From positions 1-21,287 of the forward strand of contig DAOQUL010000075.1 in the NCBI GenBank assembly GCA_035341015.1: a stretch of DNA of 21,287 bases. The letters run 5' to 3'. Origin of the DNA: JAKQIM01 sp029557965 (GTDB lineage: Bacteria > Chloroflexota > Anaerolineae > Anaerolineales > UBA4823). The position numbers were made by a program, and so were the translations under genes. The notes under the pieces were generated by a model that was given only the letters and a program-made list of their open reading frames with translations, did no database searches and was not told the DNA's origin. Every line of letters starts with the position of its first letter. Within the stretch, counting starts at the first letter, position 1. This document shows, one piece after another, positions 8,755 through 15,711 of the stretch.

Positions 8755-10016
8755 CTGGCGGTGACAAAATCCAGGGCGTACTGGGCATCCCAATAGGTGG
8801 GATTGATCTGCAGGGCTTTATACCATTCGCCCATGGCCGCGTCCACCTTGCCATCGCGGTAGAGTGCCCAGCCGCGCCACAGGTGCACTTCCTCAGAATC
8901 GTAGGTGATCTTGAGGGCATACTCGGTCAGTGCCAGCAGTTCATCGATCTGCCCAGAGTGGAAGTAGGCGAAGAAAGGCCCGAACTGGTAGCGCAGCATG
9001 CGCTGGGGCAGGCCCAGGGTGCGGGCAGTATCGTACGCGGTAGAAGCCTCGCTGTAGCGCTCGAAATATACCAGGTTGCTGCCCACGTTGAACCAGGCAA
9101 AAGCGTCGTTGGGGTTGGCCTCGGCCTCGCTTTGAGCGGTTTCAAGGGCGAACTGCCGGTTAATGGATGGGTCCCAATTGAGCCCCAGGATGTTCTTGAG
9201 AGTCTCTTCTTGGTTGGGCAGGTAGATGAGCAGGTAGACGCGGTTGAAGGCTTTCCATTCTTCATCTAGCTGAGCGTAAGGGGCGCTCCGATCTGCCCCC
9301 AGGTAGCTATCTTGAACGATGAAGGTTTGTGTCTCGTCATCATACCCGGTGAGCAGGATGTAATGCCCGGCCCAGCGGTCATCATTGGGCCAGTATGTCT
9401 CTGGGACGATAAGGGGTTTTTCGATCATCACCGGGAAGCCAGCCGCCAGCAGCTTCTTCATCAAATCAATATCCCCACCCACGCGAAACTCGGTGTTCAG
9501 CCAGCCGGCGCGTGTGCGCACAAAATAGACCAGTTCCTCGGGGTTAACGTTGCGGTCTTCGGATACTGGCTTGATCAGATCGGTGATATCTTTCTGATCA
9601 CCATCCCAGCCATAGTAATGAAGGTAAATGGAGAGGGTCGCCGGGCCGCAGTTGTTGGGGCCTTGTTTCTCCCAGTAAGAGGCTGCTAATGTTACCGCGC
9701 CTGGGATGGGGGTAGGGGTGAGGGTGGGCGGTACGGGGGTCGGTGAAAGCACCACCTGCGTGGGGGTGATGGTGGGGGTGGATGTGGCAGTAGGGGCTGC
9801 CGTGGGGCCTGGGGTATTGGTGATATTGGGCAGGGGGGTGGGCAGGTTGCCAGCCGGGTTGAACACCCCGCGCAGGTAGGCCTCAGCCACCTCCACTCGC
9901 CATTCCAGGCGCGCCTTCACAGCCGGGATCTGGTAGATCAGCAGTGCGGCTACCACCAGGCCAGCCAATCCCAATGCCAGCCTGCCAGGGGTAAACCATT
10001 TGGTGTTCTTAAGCAT
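8755..10016 (-). CDS. Membrane-anchored C39-type cysteine peptidase-like protein with TPRs (3' end missing)
   Basis: 420 residues are visible. One N-terminal transmembrane helix (about 11-29) precedes a Thr/Pro-rich linker (about 55-105), suggesting an extracytoplasmic domain on a stalk. The C39-like domain (about 110-265) shows the catalytic Cys in QGPNNCGPAT (C123), His in AGHYILLTGYD (H218) and Asp in VQDSYLG (D236), so the catalytic residues look intact. Residues from about 300 resemble tetratricopeptide repeats (NPNDAFAWFNVG, HLWRGWALYRDG, NPTYWDAQYAL). C39 domains in ABC transporters cleave double-glycine leaders; this stand-alone anchored form (Peptidase_C39_2 type) has no known substrate here, and no ABC module is visible. 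The ATG at 10016 follows an extended -10 by 7 nt with no Shine-Dalgarno sequence. Confidence 0.85.
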
Positions 10017-10023
10017 AGGGCTT

Positions 10024-10032
10024 ATTTTATCA
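10024..10032 (-). promoter_or_regulatory. Extended -10 promoter of the C39 peptidase-like gene
   Basis: On the minus strand TGATAAAAT (TG-n-TAAAAT) ends 7 nt before the ATG at 10016, so transcription should start at or beside the start codon. A weak -35-like CTGATT lies 17 nt upstream (10047-10052). Confidence 0.6.
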
Positions 10033-10103
10033 TTGAAAATTGATGAAATCAGGCCTGAGAGGGCTCATTAAACACTGCTAATCCTCTAGTTTGATGTTTC
10101 AGT

Positions 10104-10109
10104 TATAAT
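10104..10109 (+). promoter_or_regulatory. -10 element of the miaB-type gene, leaderless
   Basis: A perfect TATAAT ends 7 nt before the GTG start at 10117. No Shine-Dalgarno sequence fits in between, and no clear -35 hexamer was found 16-18 nt upstream. Confidence 0.6.
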
Positions 10110-10116
10110 ACCGGGC

Positions 10117-11460
10117 GTGAAATATTACATTTGGACCGAAGGTTGTCAGATGAACGTGGCCGATTCGCAGCGCGTGGCCTCAACCCTTGAGCAGATTGGC
10201 TGCCAGGGGGCTGTGCGCGTCGAAGAAGCCGACGTGGTTATTCTGAACACCTGCGTTGTGCGGCAGAGCGCAGAGGATAAAGCTTACGGTTACTTGAATT
10301 CCCTGCGTTCTTTGAAAGCCCAGCGCCCTTCGATGGTGATCAACCTGATGGGCTGCCTGGTGGGGGTTAAAAGCAGCGAAAAACTCAAACAGCGTTTTCC
10401 CTTTGTCGACGTCTTCTCTCCGCCATCCGATGCAGGCCCCTTGGTGGCTTACCTGACCCAAGACGAGAGCCGCCAGTTGGAAGATGGCGAGGTAACGCGG
10501 CGTTTTGCCCTCATGGATGATGGCCCCGAGCAGGTCAGCGCCCTGCACCTGCCTGAAGCTGAGCGCGGGCGCCTGGTTTCGGTGCATGTGCCGGTGGTGT
10601 TGGGTTGTTCGCACGCCTGTACTTACTGCATCATCCCTTACCGGCGCGGCGTAGAGCGCAGCCGCCCAAGCGCCACCATTATCGCCGAACTGCGTGCCCT
10701 GGCAGCCCAGGGCGTCAAAGAAGTGACCCTTTTGGGCCAGATTGTGGACCGCTATGGCAAAGATCTGCCTGAGGGCCCAAACCTGGCGGATTTGTTGCGC
10801 ATGGCTAACGAGATTGAAGGCCTTGAGCGCATCCGGTTTCTCACCTCGCACCCCAATTGGATGCATGAAGAGCTTTTGGATGCCGTGGCGAGTTTGCCCA
10901 AAGTGATGCCGCACATTGAGGTGCCTGTGCAGGCCGGCGACGACCAGGTGTTGGAGAACATGAAGCGCGGGTATAGCGCTGAAGATTACCGCCGCCTGGT
11001 GGAAAAGATCCGTGCCCGGTTGGGGGGGGGCTTTCCGGGGGTCTCGATTGCCACCGATATTATTGTCGGTTTCCCCGGTGAGAGCGAGGCGCAATTCCAA
11101 AACACCTATGATTTGCTGGCTGAGCTCAAATTGGATGTATCTCACCTGGCGCGTTATTCCACCCGCCCCGGCACCGTGGCCGACCGCCGCATGGAAGATG
11201 ATGTGACCGAGTCCGAAAAGATGCGCCGTTTCCGCCTGCTCGAAGACTTGCAGGAAAACATCGCCGCCGAGATCAACGCCCGTTACCTGGGCGAGCGCGT
11301 GGATGTGCTCTTTGAAGAGCGCGTCAAAGGGCGTTGGAAAGGCCGCACCCCCACCAATAAGCTTGTCTTCCTTGAGAGCCAAGAAGATCTGCATGGCAAG
11401 ATTGTACCGGTGACCATCACCTGGGCCGGCCCCTGGTCGATGCAGTCGCGCCTGGCTTAA
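10117..11460 (+). CDS. miaB: MiaB-type tRNA methylthiotransferase (radical SAM)
   Basis: 447 residues with the full three-domain layout. The N-terminal MTTase domain has cluster cysteines C10 (EGCQMN), C46 (NTCVV) and C80 (MGC). The radical SAM domain has C164, C168 and C171 in GCSHACTYC, followed by IIPYRRG. A C-terminal TRAM-like domain spans about 383-447. The GCQMNxxDS motif is typical of MiaB, which converts i6A37 to ms2i6A37 in tRNAs reading UNN codons. The usual LLGQNVNSY motif reads LLGQIVDRY here, so the protein is a divergent member; a different MTTase subfamily cannot be excluded. Start GTG follows TATAAT by 7 nt, so the mRNA is probably leaderless. It is divergent from the C39 gene across 100 bp. 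No miaA is in the window. Confidence 0.85.
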   Translation: MKYYIWTEGCQMNVADSQRVASTLEQIGCQGAVRVEEADVVILNTCVVRQSAEDKAYGYLNSLRSLKAQRPSMVINLMGCLVGVKSSEKLKQRFPFVDVFSPPSDAGPLVAYLTQDESRQLEDGEVTRRFALMDDGPEQVSALHLPEAERGRLVSVHVPVVLGCSHACTYCIIPYRRGVERSRPSATIIAELRALAAQGVKEVTLLGQIVDRYGKDLPEGPNLADLLRMANEIEGLERIRFLTSHPNWMHEELLDAVASLPKVMPHIEVPVQAGDDQVLENMKRGYSAEDYRRLVEKIRARLGGGFPGVSIATDIIVGFPGESEAQFQNTYDLLAELKLDVSHLARYSTRPGTVADRRMEDDVTESEKMRRFRLLEDLQENIAAEINARYLGERVDVLFEERVKGRWKGRTPTNKLVFLESQEDLHGKIVPVTITWAGPWSMQSRLA

Positions 11461-11494
11461 GCGTTATCCCTCTGAATTTTCTCCTGAACGCGTG

Positions 11495-11500
11495 TAAAAT
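11495..11500 (+). promoter_or_regulatory. Possible promoter of the first FW-domain lipoprotein gene
   Basis: TAAAAT (11495-11500) has CTGAAT (11472-11477) 17 bp upstream, a weak -35. This would give a 5' leader of about 125 nt before the ATG at 11633. The leader holds an imperfect hairpin (GGATT 11523-11527 with AATCC 11546-11550, and inside it CACC 11530-11533 with GGTG 11540-11543). Confidence 0.35.
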
Positions 11501-11622
11501 ATATAAGAAGAATGTGAATTCGGGATTATCACCCCCTTTGGTGCCAATCCTAATTTGCGTTTAGAACAGTGGAACCCGGAACTATTTGCCTTAGGTTGGC
11601 GTCTATTGCTGCGAACCTATAC

Positions 11623-11629
11623 GGAGGAG
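11623..11629 (+). promoter_or_regulatory. Shine-Dalgarno site fixing the start of the first lipoprotein
   Basis: GGAGGAG lies 5 nt (counted from GGAGG) before the ATG at 11633. It favours this ATG over the in-frame upstream extension and puts a lipoprotein signal peptide directly at the N-terminus. Confidence 0.8.
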
Positions 11630-11632
11630 AAT

Positions 11633-12862
11633 ATGTTTACCCGAAGAATCTATGTCCTTATCCTGACCATTGTGCTGGCTACCTTCGCCCTGGCTGCTTG
11701 CAACCTGCCCTCAAGTGAGGAGACCCAATCGCCCACTCAGGATCCAAATCTGATCTACACTGCCGCTGCCATGACGGTGCAAGCCCAGCTTACTCAAAGC
11801 GTGGCGGGCACGCCGGTGGCTCCAGCCAGCCAGACACCTGCCCCAGCTCAGGCGACCAGCACCACGGTTGTTGTTGCCCCCACCAGTACCACGGCTGTTT
11901 TGCCGCCGACCAACACCTCGGCGCCGCCAACCAACACCTCGGTGCCGCCTACGGCTACCGTTTTTGTGCCCTGTGATCGGGCCAGCTTTGTTTCGGATGT
12001 GACCTTCCCTGACAATTCAGAGCTTGCCCCCGGCACCACGTTTGTGAAGACCTGGCGCATCCGTAATAACGGCTCTTGCACCTGGACTTCTAGCTACGCG
12101 CTGGTGTTTGTTAGCGGTGCGGCTATGAGCGGCCCGGCATCGTTGCAGTTCATCAACGCGGGTGCCACCGTGGCCCCGGGTTCTACGGTCGATGTTTCTG
12201 TTACGCTGACTGCCCCGGCGACCCCCGATACCTACCGCGGCGATTGGAAGCTGCGCAACGCCGCCGGTGCCACCTTTGGCATTGGCGATAATGCCGACAA
12301 AAGCTTTTGGGTGCAGATCAAGGTTGTTTCGCCCAAAACGCCCACCCCCACCGTTACGCCAACCCCCAATGTCAACGTGGTCTTTGACTTTATCTCGCGC
12401 GGCCCCGATGCCCAGTGGCGCAACGCCACTACCACCATTCCCTGGGGCGACCCACCTGACGACTCTGCCGGCGTGGCGGTTGATCTGAACAATGCCAAGG
12501 CTGAAAACAACAAGACCTACAGCCGCACCCTGGCTACCTACCCGCAGCGGATCACCGACGGCATCATCACGGGCCAGTACCCGCTCTATACCGTGCAAAA
12601 CGGTGATCACTTCAGGGCTACGATTGGACTTCGCACCGGCTGTGAAGACGGAAAAGTGCGCTACCAGCTCAAGTATGTAGATTCTGGTGGTGAGGTCTTG
12701 CTTGGCGAGTGGCTGGAAGCCTGCGATGGAAAGGTGGTCGATATTGACCTGAACCTCTCAGGTCTCACTGGCAAGGTCGTCCAGTTCGTCCTGGTCGTCA
12801 AAGCTGAGGGCGTTGCCGATGGCGACCTGGCGCTGTGGATCTCGCCGCGCATCGAGCGCTAA
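11633..12862 (+). CDS. Lipoprotein with four-tryptophan (NBR1-like) Ig domain and C-terminal beta-rich domain
   Basis: 409 residues. The signal peptide ends in lipobox LAAC with lipidated C23. A helical segment (about 38-55, DPNLIYTAAAMTVQAQLTQ) and a Thr/Pro-rich linker (about 60-110) follow. The FW/NBR1-like Ig domain (about 114-230) has its four tryptophans at W141, W151, W205 and W226. After a second Thr/Pro linker, a roughly 165-residue domain (about 245-409) with alternating beta-strand character and two cysteines (RTGCED, EACDG) remains unassigned; its LALWISPRI ending suggests a jelly-roll or carbohydrate-binding-like fold, which is inference. No catalytic motif is visible. Bacterial FW domains are usually accessory modules of exported proteins; a surface binding role is likely. 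A strong hairpin follows the stop. Confidence 0.85.
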   Translation: MFTRRIYVLILTIVLATFALAACNLPSSEETQSPTQDPNLIYTAAAMTVQAQLTQSVAGTPVAPASQTPAPAQATSTTVVVAPTSTTAVLPPTNTSAPPTNTSVPPTATVFVPCDRASFVSDVTFPDNSELAPGTTFVKTWRIRNNGSCTWTSSYALVFVSGAAMSGPASLQFINAGATVAPGSTVDVSVTLTAPATPDTYRGDWKLRNAAGATFGIGDNADKSFWVQIKVVSPKTPTPTVTPTPNVNVVFDFISRGPDAQWRNATTTIPWGDPPDDSAGVAVDLNNAKAENNKTYSRTLATYPQRITDGIITGQYPLYTVQNGDHFRATIGLRTGCEDGKVRYQLKYVDSGGEVLLGEWLEACDGKVVDIDLNLSGLTGKVVQFVLVVKAEGVADGDLALWISPRIER

Positions 12863-12875
12863 GATTTATGCTTGC

Positions 12876-12915
12876 AACAAGTTGAAGCAGCGCTTACGCG
12901 CTGCTTCAACTTGTT
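12876..12915 (+). terminator. Long perfect hairpin after the first lipoprotein gene
   Basis: AACAAGTTGAAGCAGCGC (12876-12893) pairs perfectly with 12898-12915 around the loop TTAC, giving an 18-bp stem 13 nt after the stop codon. Only a short T-rich run follows (TTGTTTGTC), so it may terminate, stabilise the mRNA 3' end, or both. Confidence 0.75.
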
Positions 12916-12966
12916 TGTCATAAGAGCTCCTGGGTGGGCGTTCACATGTGTTTAACCATTTTTTGG

Positions 12967-12972
12967 TATCAT
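12967..12972 (+). promoter_or_regulatory. Possible -10 of the second FW-domain lipoprotein gene
   Basis: TATCAT lies 20 nt before the ATG at 12993. TTCACA (12941-12946) is a -35 candidate but the 20-bp spacer is long. A promoter is expected here because the preceding gene ends in a strong hairpin. Confidence 0.35.
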
Positions 12973-12981
12973 TCATCAATA

Positions 12982-12987
12982 AAGGAG
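12982..12987 (+). promoter_or_regulatory. Shine-Dalgarno site fixing the start of the second lipoprotein
   Basis: AAGGAG lies 5 nt before the ATG at 12993. It supports this start over the in-frame ATG at 12948, which would put 15 extra residues before the signal peptide. Confidence 0.8.
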
Positions 12988-12992
12988 TAAAT

Positions 12993-14093
12993 ATGAACTC
13001 GAAAATCTATCGTTTTGCCATCTTGTTGTTGGCTTTTAGTGCCATCCTGGCGGCTTGCAGCTCGGGCCCTCAGGCTGTGCCTACCAACACTACAGATCCC
13101 AATGCTGTTTACACCGCCGCTGCCCAAACGGCTGATGCTCGCTTGACTGAGCTGGCTCAATCTACACCCAGTGTCACGCCGGTTCCCCCCAGCGCCACGC
13201 CAGACCTGGCGCAGACCTCGATCGCTCAAACGGCTGAAGCTGCCATCACCCAACTGGCCGCCATGAGCCAGACCCCTCCTCCGGCGGCTGCCACCGCCAC
13301 CAACCCGCCTGCCGCTTCTACATCGGGCGATCGGGCCACTTACGTATCTGACGTGACCGTTCCTGATGGCAGTGATTATGCCCCCGGCGCCACCTTTAAA
13401 AAGACCTGGCGCATCATGAATGCGGGCACCACAACCTGGAGCACCAGCTATAAGCTGGTCTTCCTCAGCGGCGACCAGATGGGTACCGCAACATCGGTTA
13501 CCCTGGCAGAGAACGTGGCCCCCGGCGCCACGGTGGACATCTCGGTAGACCTGACCGCCCCCAGCACCACCGGGCGCTATCGCGGCTACTGGAAGATGCA
13601 GAATGCTTCGGGACAGTATTTTGAAGATGCCATCTACGTGGAGATCGATGTGGTCGGCGGCACCGTGGTGGCTACTGCCACGGTGACACCGGGCGGCCCG
13701 ACCTTTACACCTTCTCCCACATCCAGCGGCTCTGCCGCCACCCCCACCGTCACGGCCACTACCAGTGCCGCCGGTGCAGTGACGGGCCTGAGCATGGCTG
13801 TGGACCAGGCAGTCTATACTGGCGCCTGCCCGCATGCTTTTACCTTCTCAGCCACTTTCACGGTCAATCAAGCCTCTACCCTGACGTATGTGCTCGAGGG
13901 AGGTTCAGAAACATCGGGCTTTTCTTTCAACCTGCCGGCTGCTCAAACCTCTGCCTTTAACCCCGGCACTTACACCCTCAGCTTCCCGCTGGATTTCAGC
14001 AGTTCGGCTGTAGGTTGGGTACGACTGCACATCAGCTCTCCGGTTGACCTGACTTCGAACCAGGCCACCTTCTCGTTGACCTGCCAGCCATAA
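12993..14093 (+). CDS. Lipoprotein with FW (NBR1-like) Ig domain, paralogue of the preceding gene
   Basis: 366 residues. The signal peptide ends in lipobox LAAC with C22. The following segment DPNAVYTAAAQTADARLTEL matches the first lipoprotein, showing common descent. The FW domain (about 112-220) keeps W139, W149 and W200, but the fourth tryptophan position is Y215 (AIYVEIDV). A Ser/Thr/Pro linker (about 222-265) leads to a second, different beta-rich Ig-like domain (about 268-366) with one cysteine near each end (TGACPH and SLTCQP) that could form a disulfide. Its C-terminal domain is unrelated to that of the first lipoprotein by eye, so the pair shares the anchor and FW module but differs in the distal module. 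No enzymatic motif is visible. A strong terminator follows. Confidence 0.85.
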   Translation: MNSKIYRFAILLLAFSAILAACSSGPQAVPTNTTDPNAVYTAAAQTADARLTELAQSTPSVTPVPPSATPDLAQTSIAQTAEAAITQLAAMSQTPPPAAATATNPPAASTSGDRATYVSDVTVPDGSDYAPGATFKKTWRIMNAGTTTWSTSYKLVFLSGDQMGTATSVTLAENVAPGATVDISVDLTAPSTTGRYRGYWKMQNASGQYFEDAIYVEIDVVGGTVVATATVTPGGPTFTPSPTSSGSAATPTVTATTSAAGAVTGLSMAVDQAVYTGACPHAFTFSATFTVNQASTLTYVLEGGSETSGFSFNLPAAQTSAFNPGTYTLSFPLDFSSSAVGWVRLHISSPVDLTSNQATFSLTCQP

Positions 14094-14103
14094 GTGTATG
14101 AGT

Positions 14104-14135
14104 AAAAGCGGCGGTGGCGCACCACCGCCGCTTTT
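14104..14135 (+). terminator. Intrinsic terminator after the second lipoprotein gene
   Basis: AAAAGCGGCGGTGG (14104-14117) pairs perfectly with CCACCGCCGCTTTT (14122-14135) around CGCA, giving a 14-bp, mostly GC stem ending in TTTT. The flanking A-tract lets it work on both strands. It lies 10 nt after the stop codon and only 15 nt before the queG start. Confidence 0.9.
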
Positions 14136-14150
14136 GCTTGATCCAAACCT

Positions 14151-15272
14151 ATGAAGACCGCCATCTTGGCCGAAGCACACCGCCTGGGGTTTACCCTGGC
14201 TGGCGTCACCACGCCCCTTCCACCACCGCATTTTGATGTCTTCACTGCCTGGCTTCAGTCTGGCCGGCATGGAGAAATGGCCTACCTGGCCTCTGAGCGC
14301 TCGCTGGCAAGGCGTGCCGATCCGCGCCAGGTACTGCCCGAATGCCGTTCGATCCTGGTCTTGGGCGCACCTTACCCCGGCGGAGCGGTGTCAAGCTCAC
14401 CCCCTGCCGGTGGGAGCGTCGCGGCTTATGCCTGGAATGATGACTACCATGATGTGTTCGCCGTGCGCCTGCGGGCCCTGGTGGCCTTCATCGAGACCCT
14501 GGCGGGGCATCCGATACCTAACCGCTGGTATACCGACAGCGGCCCGGTGCTGGAGCGTGACCTTGCCCAGCGCGCCGGGTTGGGTTGGATTGGCAAAAAC
14601 ACCTGCCTGATCCATCCCCAGCTTGGCTCTTACTTCTTGCTGGCTGAGATTTTGCTGGGCCTGGATTTGGAGCCTGACCTGCCCATGCTCGCCGATCACT
14701 GTGGAAGCTGCCGACGTTGTATCGAGGCCTGCCCCACAGCCTGCATTCTGCCAGACCGTACCCTGGATGCCCGGCGCTGTATCTCTTACTTGACGATTGA
14801 ACTGAAAGGCCCCATTCCTTTGGATCTGCGCCCGTTGATCGGGGATTGGGCCTTCGGCTGCGATATCTGCCAGCAGGTTTGCCCCTGGAACCGCTTCGCT
14901 GCTCTAGAGCAGGTTCGCCAGCCTGTCCTGGCCCCGACAGATGATCTAAGCCTCAGCGCGGAGGCGTTTAATCGCAAATTCAAAAACAGCCCTATCCGGC
15001 GCAGCAAACGCCGCGGCTACCTGCGCAACCTGGCAGTAGTCCTGGGTAACCAGGCCGCCGGAAAAAAGAATGATAATGTACAACATGTGCTGGTTTGCGC
15101 GCTGGAATGTGATCCCGAGCCCCTGGTTCGCGGTCACGCAGCTTGGGCTTTGGCGCAAATTGGTGGCCGCGAAATCCAGCGCGCGCTGGAAAATGCGCTG
15201 CGACGAGAACAAGAGCTGGATGTTCTTGTCGAAATCGAGCAAGCCTTAAATCTAATCTTGCTAAAGTTGTAG
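14151..15272 (+). CDS. queG: Epoxyqueuosine reductase QueG
   Basis: 373 residues, normal for the family. QueG reduces epoxyqueuosine in tRNA to queuosine, using cobalamin and two [4Fe-4S] clusters in the cytoplasm. The cobalamin-domain signature DSGPVLERDLAQRAGLGWIG (129-148) is present, with the conserved acidic residue D129. Ferredoxin-like cluster cysteines are C184, C187, C190 and C194 (CGSCRRCIEACP), and C210, C237, C240 and C244 (CDICQQVCPWN). The C-terminus (about 300-373) contains HEAT/PBS-lyase-like helices (AAWALAQIGG), as in known QueG. The ATG at 14151 gives the normal N-terminus but has no visible Shine-Dalgarno sequence and sits 15 nt after a terminator, so how it is transcribed is unclear; readthrough from the lipoprotein gene is possible. 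No other queuosine genes are in the window. Confidence 0.93.
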   Translation: MKTAILAEAHRLGFTLAGVTTPLPPPHFDVFTAWLQSGRHGEMAYLASERSLARRADPRQVLPECRSILVLGAPYPGGAVSSSPPAGGSVAAYAWNDDYHDVFAVRLRALVAFIETLAGHPIPNRWYTDSGPVLERDLAQRAGLGWIGKNTCLIHPQLGSYFLLAEILLGLDLEPDLPMLADHCGSCRRCIEACPTACILPDRTLDARRCISYLTIELKGPIPLDLRPLIGDWAFGCDICQQVCPWNRFAALEQVRQPVLAPTDDLSLSAEAFNRKFKNSPIRRSKRRGYLRNLAVVLGNQAAGKKNDNVQHVLVCALECDPEPLVRGHAAWALAQIGGREIQRALENALRREQELDVLVEIEQALNLILLKL

Positions 15273-15360
15273 GGCTGCAGCTGTGCATTGCCAGCATCCC
15301 ATCAATCCGCTGCAAGCTGCGCCCGTCAGGCAAACGATAAATAAGGAGTAAGCCGGCAAA

Positions 15361-15711
15361 GTGGGTCCAATCAACCGCTATAACCTTGAAGAAGTGCGAG
15401 CCTTGTGGATGAAAATGGCGCAAATTGCCGCCGGTATGTTGCATGGAAGAATTGGCATCATCGAGGGCAGCCGTTCCCTTCATACTCTCCAACACAGCCT
15501 TCCTGAGATTGAGTTGGATCCTGATTTTACCGTTTTCGATGCCATCGTCAGTGAGACGGACCATTTGCCCATCGGCCAGGAAAGAGCGCTTTGGTCTAAG
15601 ACCGCGCTGCTGGAGAAAGATAACGAGATCTCATTGGCAGAGAAGCATTACAAGGATAAAATTCTCCAGGCTTGTCAAAATATCATCCAGAGGAAGAATA
15701 AAATTGAGTAA
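15361..15711 (+). CDS. Small protein of unknown function
   Basis: 116 residues starting at GTG, with GGAG 12 nt upstream (15345-15348). There is no signal peptide, transmembrane segment or cysteine; the protein is probably cytoplasmic and mainly helical. Visible landmarks are IGIIEGSRSLHTL, a DPDFTVFDAIVSETDHLPIG stretch rich in acidic residues, then W and a charged C-terminal helix. I do not recognise the family with confidence, though the conserved-looking SETDHLPIG stretch suggests a real conserved family. It lies 88 bp after queG, and its end overlaps the proposed TTG start of the CapA-like lipoprotein by 8 nt, so translational coupling with that gene is likely. Confidence 0.7.
   Translation: MGPINRYNLEEVRALWMKMAQIAAGMLHGRIGIIEGSRSLHTLQHSLPEIELDPDFTVFDAIVSETDHLPIGQERALWSKTALLEKDNEISLAEKHYKDKILQACQNIIQRKNKIE
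15689..15694 (+). promoter_or_regulatory. Shine-Dalgarno site supporting a TTG start
   Basis: AGAGGA lies 9 nt before TTG at 15704, inside the end of the preceding gene. It is the only initiation signal that places the lipoprotein signal peptide at the N-terminus. Confidence 0.6.

Noticed and set aside
8326..10016. A resistance island made of the APH(9)-like and VanZ-like genes
   Set aside because: No transposase, integrase or attachment repeats were seen; VanZ-like proteins are common without any resistance role, and the neighbours are ordinary chromosomal genes.
10180..11394. Long antisense open frame (404 codons) opposite miaB
   Set aside because: The sense strand encodes an intact methylthiotransferase; the antisense frame has no motif and is explained by GC-rich codon usage.
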